Part shown: one piece after another, positions 63,759 through 64,000 of the stretch | How the letters are laid out: every line of letters starts with the position of its first letter | Numbering within the stretch: position 1 is the stretch's first letter | DNA from: Xanthocytophaga flava | GTDB lineage: Bacteria; Bacteroidota; Bacteroidia; Cytophagales; 172606-1 | Direction of reading: 5' to 3' | Length of the DNA stretch: 64,000 nucleotides | Assembly: GCF_030068545.1 (NCBI RefSeq) | Contig: NZ_JASJOR010000003.1 | Coordinates: 421,066-485,065 of the forward strand | Made by a program: the position numbers and the translations under genes | The notes under the pieces: generated by a model | The model's database searches: none | What the model was told of the DNA's origin: nothing | Seen by the model: only the letters and a program-made list of their open reading frames with translations

Positions 63759-63815
63759 TGTCCTCCTGTAAGGATCTCGTGACAAATAGAGTTGCGTTTG
63801 GTTTATGAAATATTC
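63759..63815 (+). repeat. Family A left half, copy A6
   Basis: TGTCCTCCTGTAAGGA (63759-63774), then GTGACAAATAGAGTTGCGTTTGG, and a break at about 63815 (GAAATATTC). There is no right end; family B follows instead. The left flank (63705-63758) resembles that of A1. It is between convergent gene ends. Confidence 0.8.
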
Positions 63816-63820
63816 GTCCC

Positions 63821-63880
63821 CAGGTTGATGTTATCACCAACCTGAACTAAGGGAAAGTGGTTGTTGGTGATAACACCATA
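63821..63880. repeat. Family B double hairpin, inverted copy B2
   Basis: CAGGTTGATG-TTAT-CACCAACCTG (63821-63844), then TGGTG-ATAA-CACCA (63865-63878), two hairpins with a spacer GGGAAAGTGG that is the reverse complement of CCACTTTCCC in B1. The second hairpin is shortened by mutations. It begins about six bases after the truncated end of A6 and lies beyond the stop of the minus-strand gene at 63890. Confidence 0.75.
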
Positions 63881-63889
63881 GCCGTCAGG

Positions 63890-64000
63890 CTAAGGGAAAA
63901 GAATTTGTTTAGGAGACAACCGAAAACCATTACAGTCAACACGTCTACGTTCTTTTTTGGCTAAATGAAATAACTGCTCAAAGACATGAGTAAACCAGTC
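63890..64000 (-). CDS. C-terminal end of a gene running off the right edge
   Basis: The minus strand is open from the window edge to a stop at 63890, giving 36 residues (DWFTHVFEQLFHLAKKERRR, then VDCNGFRLSPKQILFP). They are basic and helical in style, with no recognisable family. Family B copy B2 follows directly. The call rests on open frame and composition only. Confidence 0.4.
   Translation of the reverse strand, partial: DWFTHVFEQLFHLAKKERRRVDCNGFRLSPKQILFP

Overview
The window reads as chromosomal DNA of an environmental member of the Bacteroidota, most likely order Cytophagales. Support comes from an ECF sigma factor/FecR/SusC/SusD locus, a second SusC-like barrel, two proteins with type IX secretion C-terminal sorting domains, delta-60, NHL and 'two-component propeller' repeat proteins, Bacteroidota-style lipoproteins, AT-rich intergenic DNA and few strong Shine-Dalgarno sites. 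I saw no rRNA, tRNA, CRISPR array, phage module or intact insertion sequence.

Layout. 0-4 kb: the end of a leucine-rich-repeat protein and a PAS histidine kinase, convergent. 4-13.5 kb: a compact minus-strand glycan locus (ECF sigma, FecR anti-sigma, SusC with a signalling domain, SusD, GH30 lipoprotein), with a decayed partial copy of the GH30 gene just beyond it. 14.4-22.1 kb: a second minus-strand pair, a SusC-like barrel that lacks most of its plug, followed 42 bases later by a 1553-residue thioester alpha-2-macroglobulin protein that carries a complete plug domain. 22.3-25.8 kb: an esterase and a frameshifted MacB/FtsX-type permease. 26-39 kb: mostly small membrane or unknown proteins, an M48 protease, a SUKH-like protein, an LRR-transmembrane protein, a kinase-like phosphotransferase, a beta-helix protein and an ankyrin protein. 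39.5-51.4 kb: large secreted repeat proteins, a membrane-anchored winged-helix regulator divergent from a small secreted protein, a propeller gene cut by a stop codon, and a GH114-like lipoprotein. 53-64 kb: an AraC/SDR pair, a GC-rich GH5 lipoprotein, a TrmO-type methyltransferase, small unknown genes, an aldo/keto reductase and several gene relics.

Three intergenic repeat families run through the window. Family A is bounded by a 16-base inverted terminal repeat; three of its copies have exactly 114 bases between the outer ends, and five of six recognisable copies lie between the 3' ends of convergent genes. Family B is a pair of mutually inverse hairpins. Family C is a long element starting with an AACCCAAGCC hairpin. 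At least six gene remnants were found by reading gaps: GH30, permease, propeller, a 77-codon gene, an unknown gene near 62.2 kb and the first codons of an SDR gene cut next to a family A copy.

How the genes may work together: the 5-13.5 kb locus should sense, import and cleave one glycan, plausibly a beta-1,6-glucan. The 14.4-22.1 kb pair suggests an outer-membrane barrel working with a periplasmic thioester protein that supplies the plug; this is the most unusual arrangement in the window.
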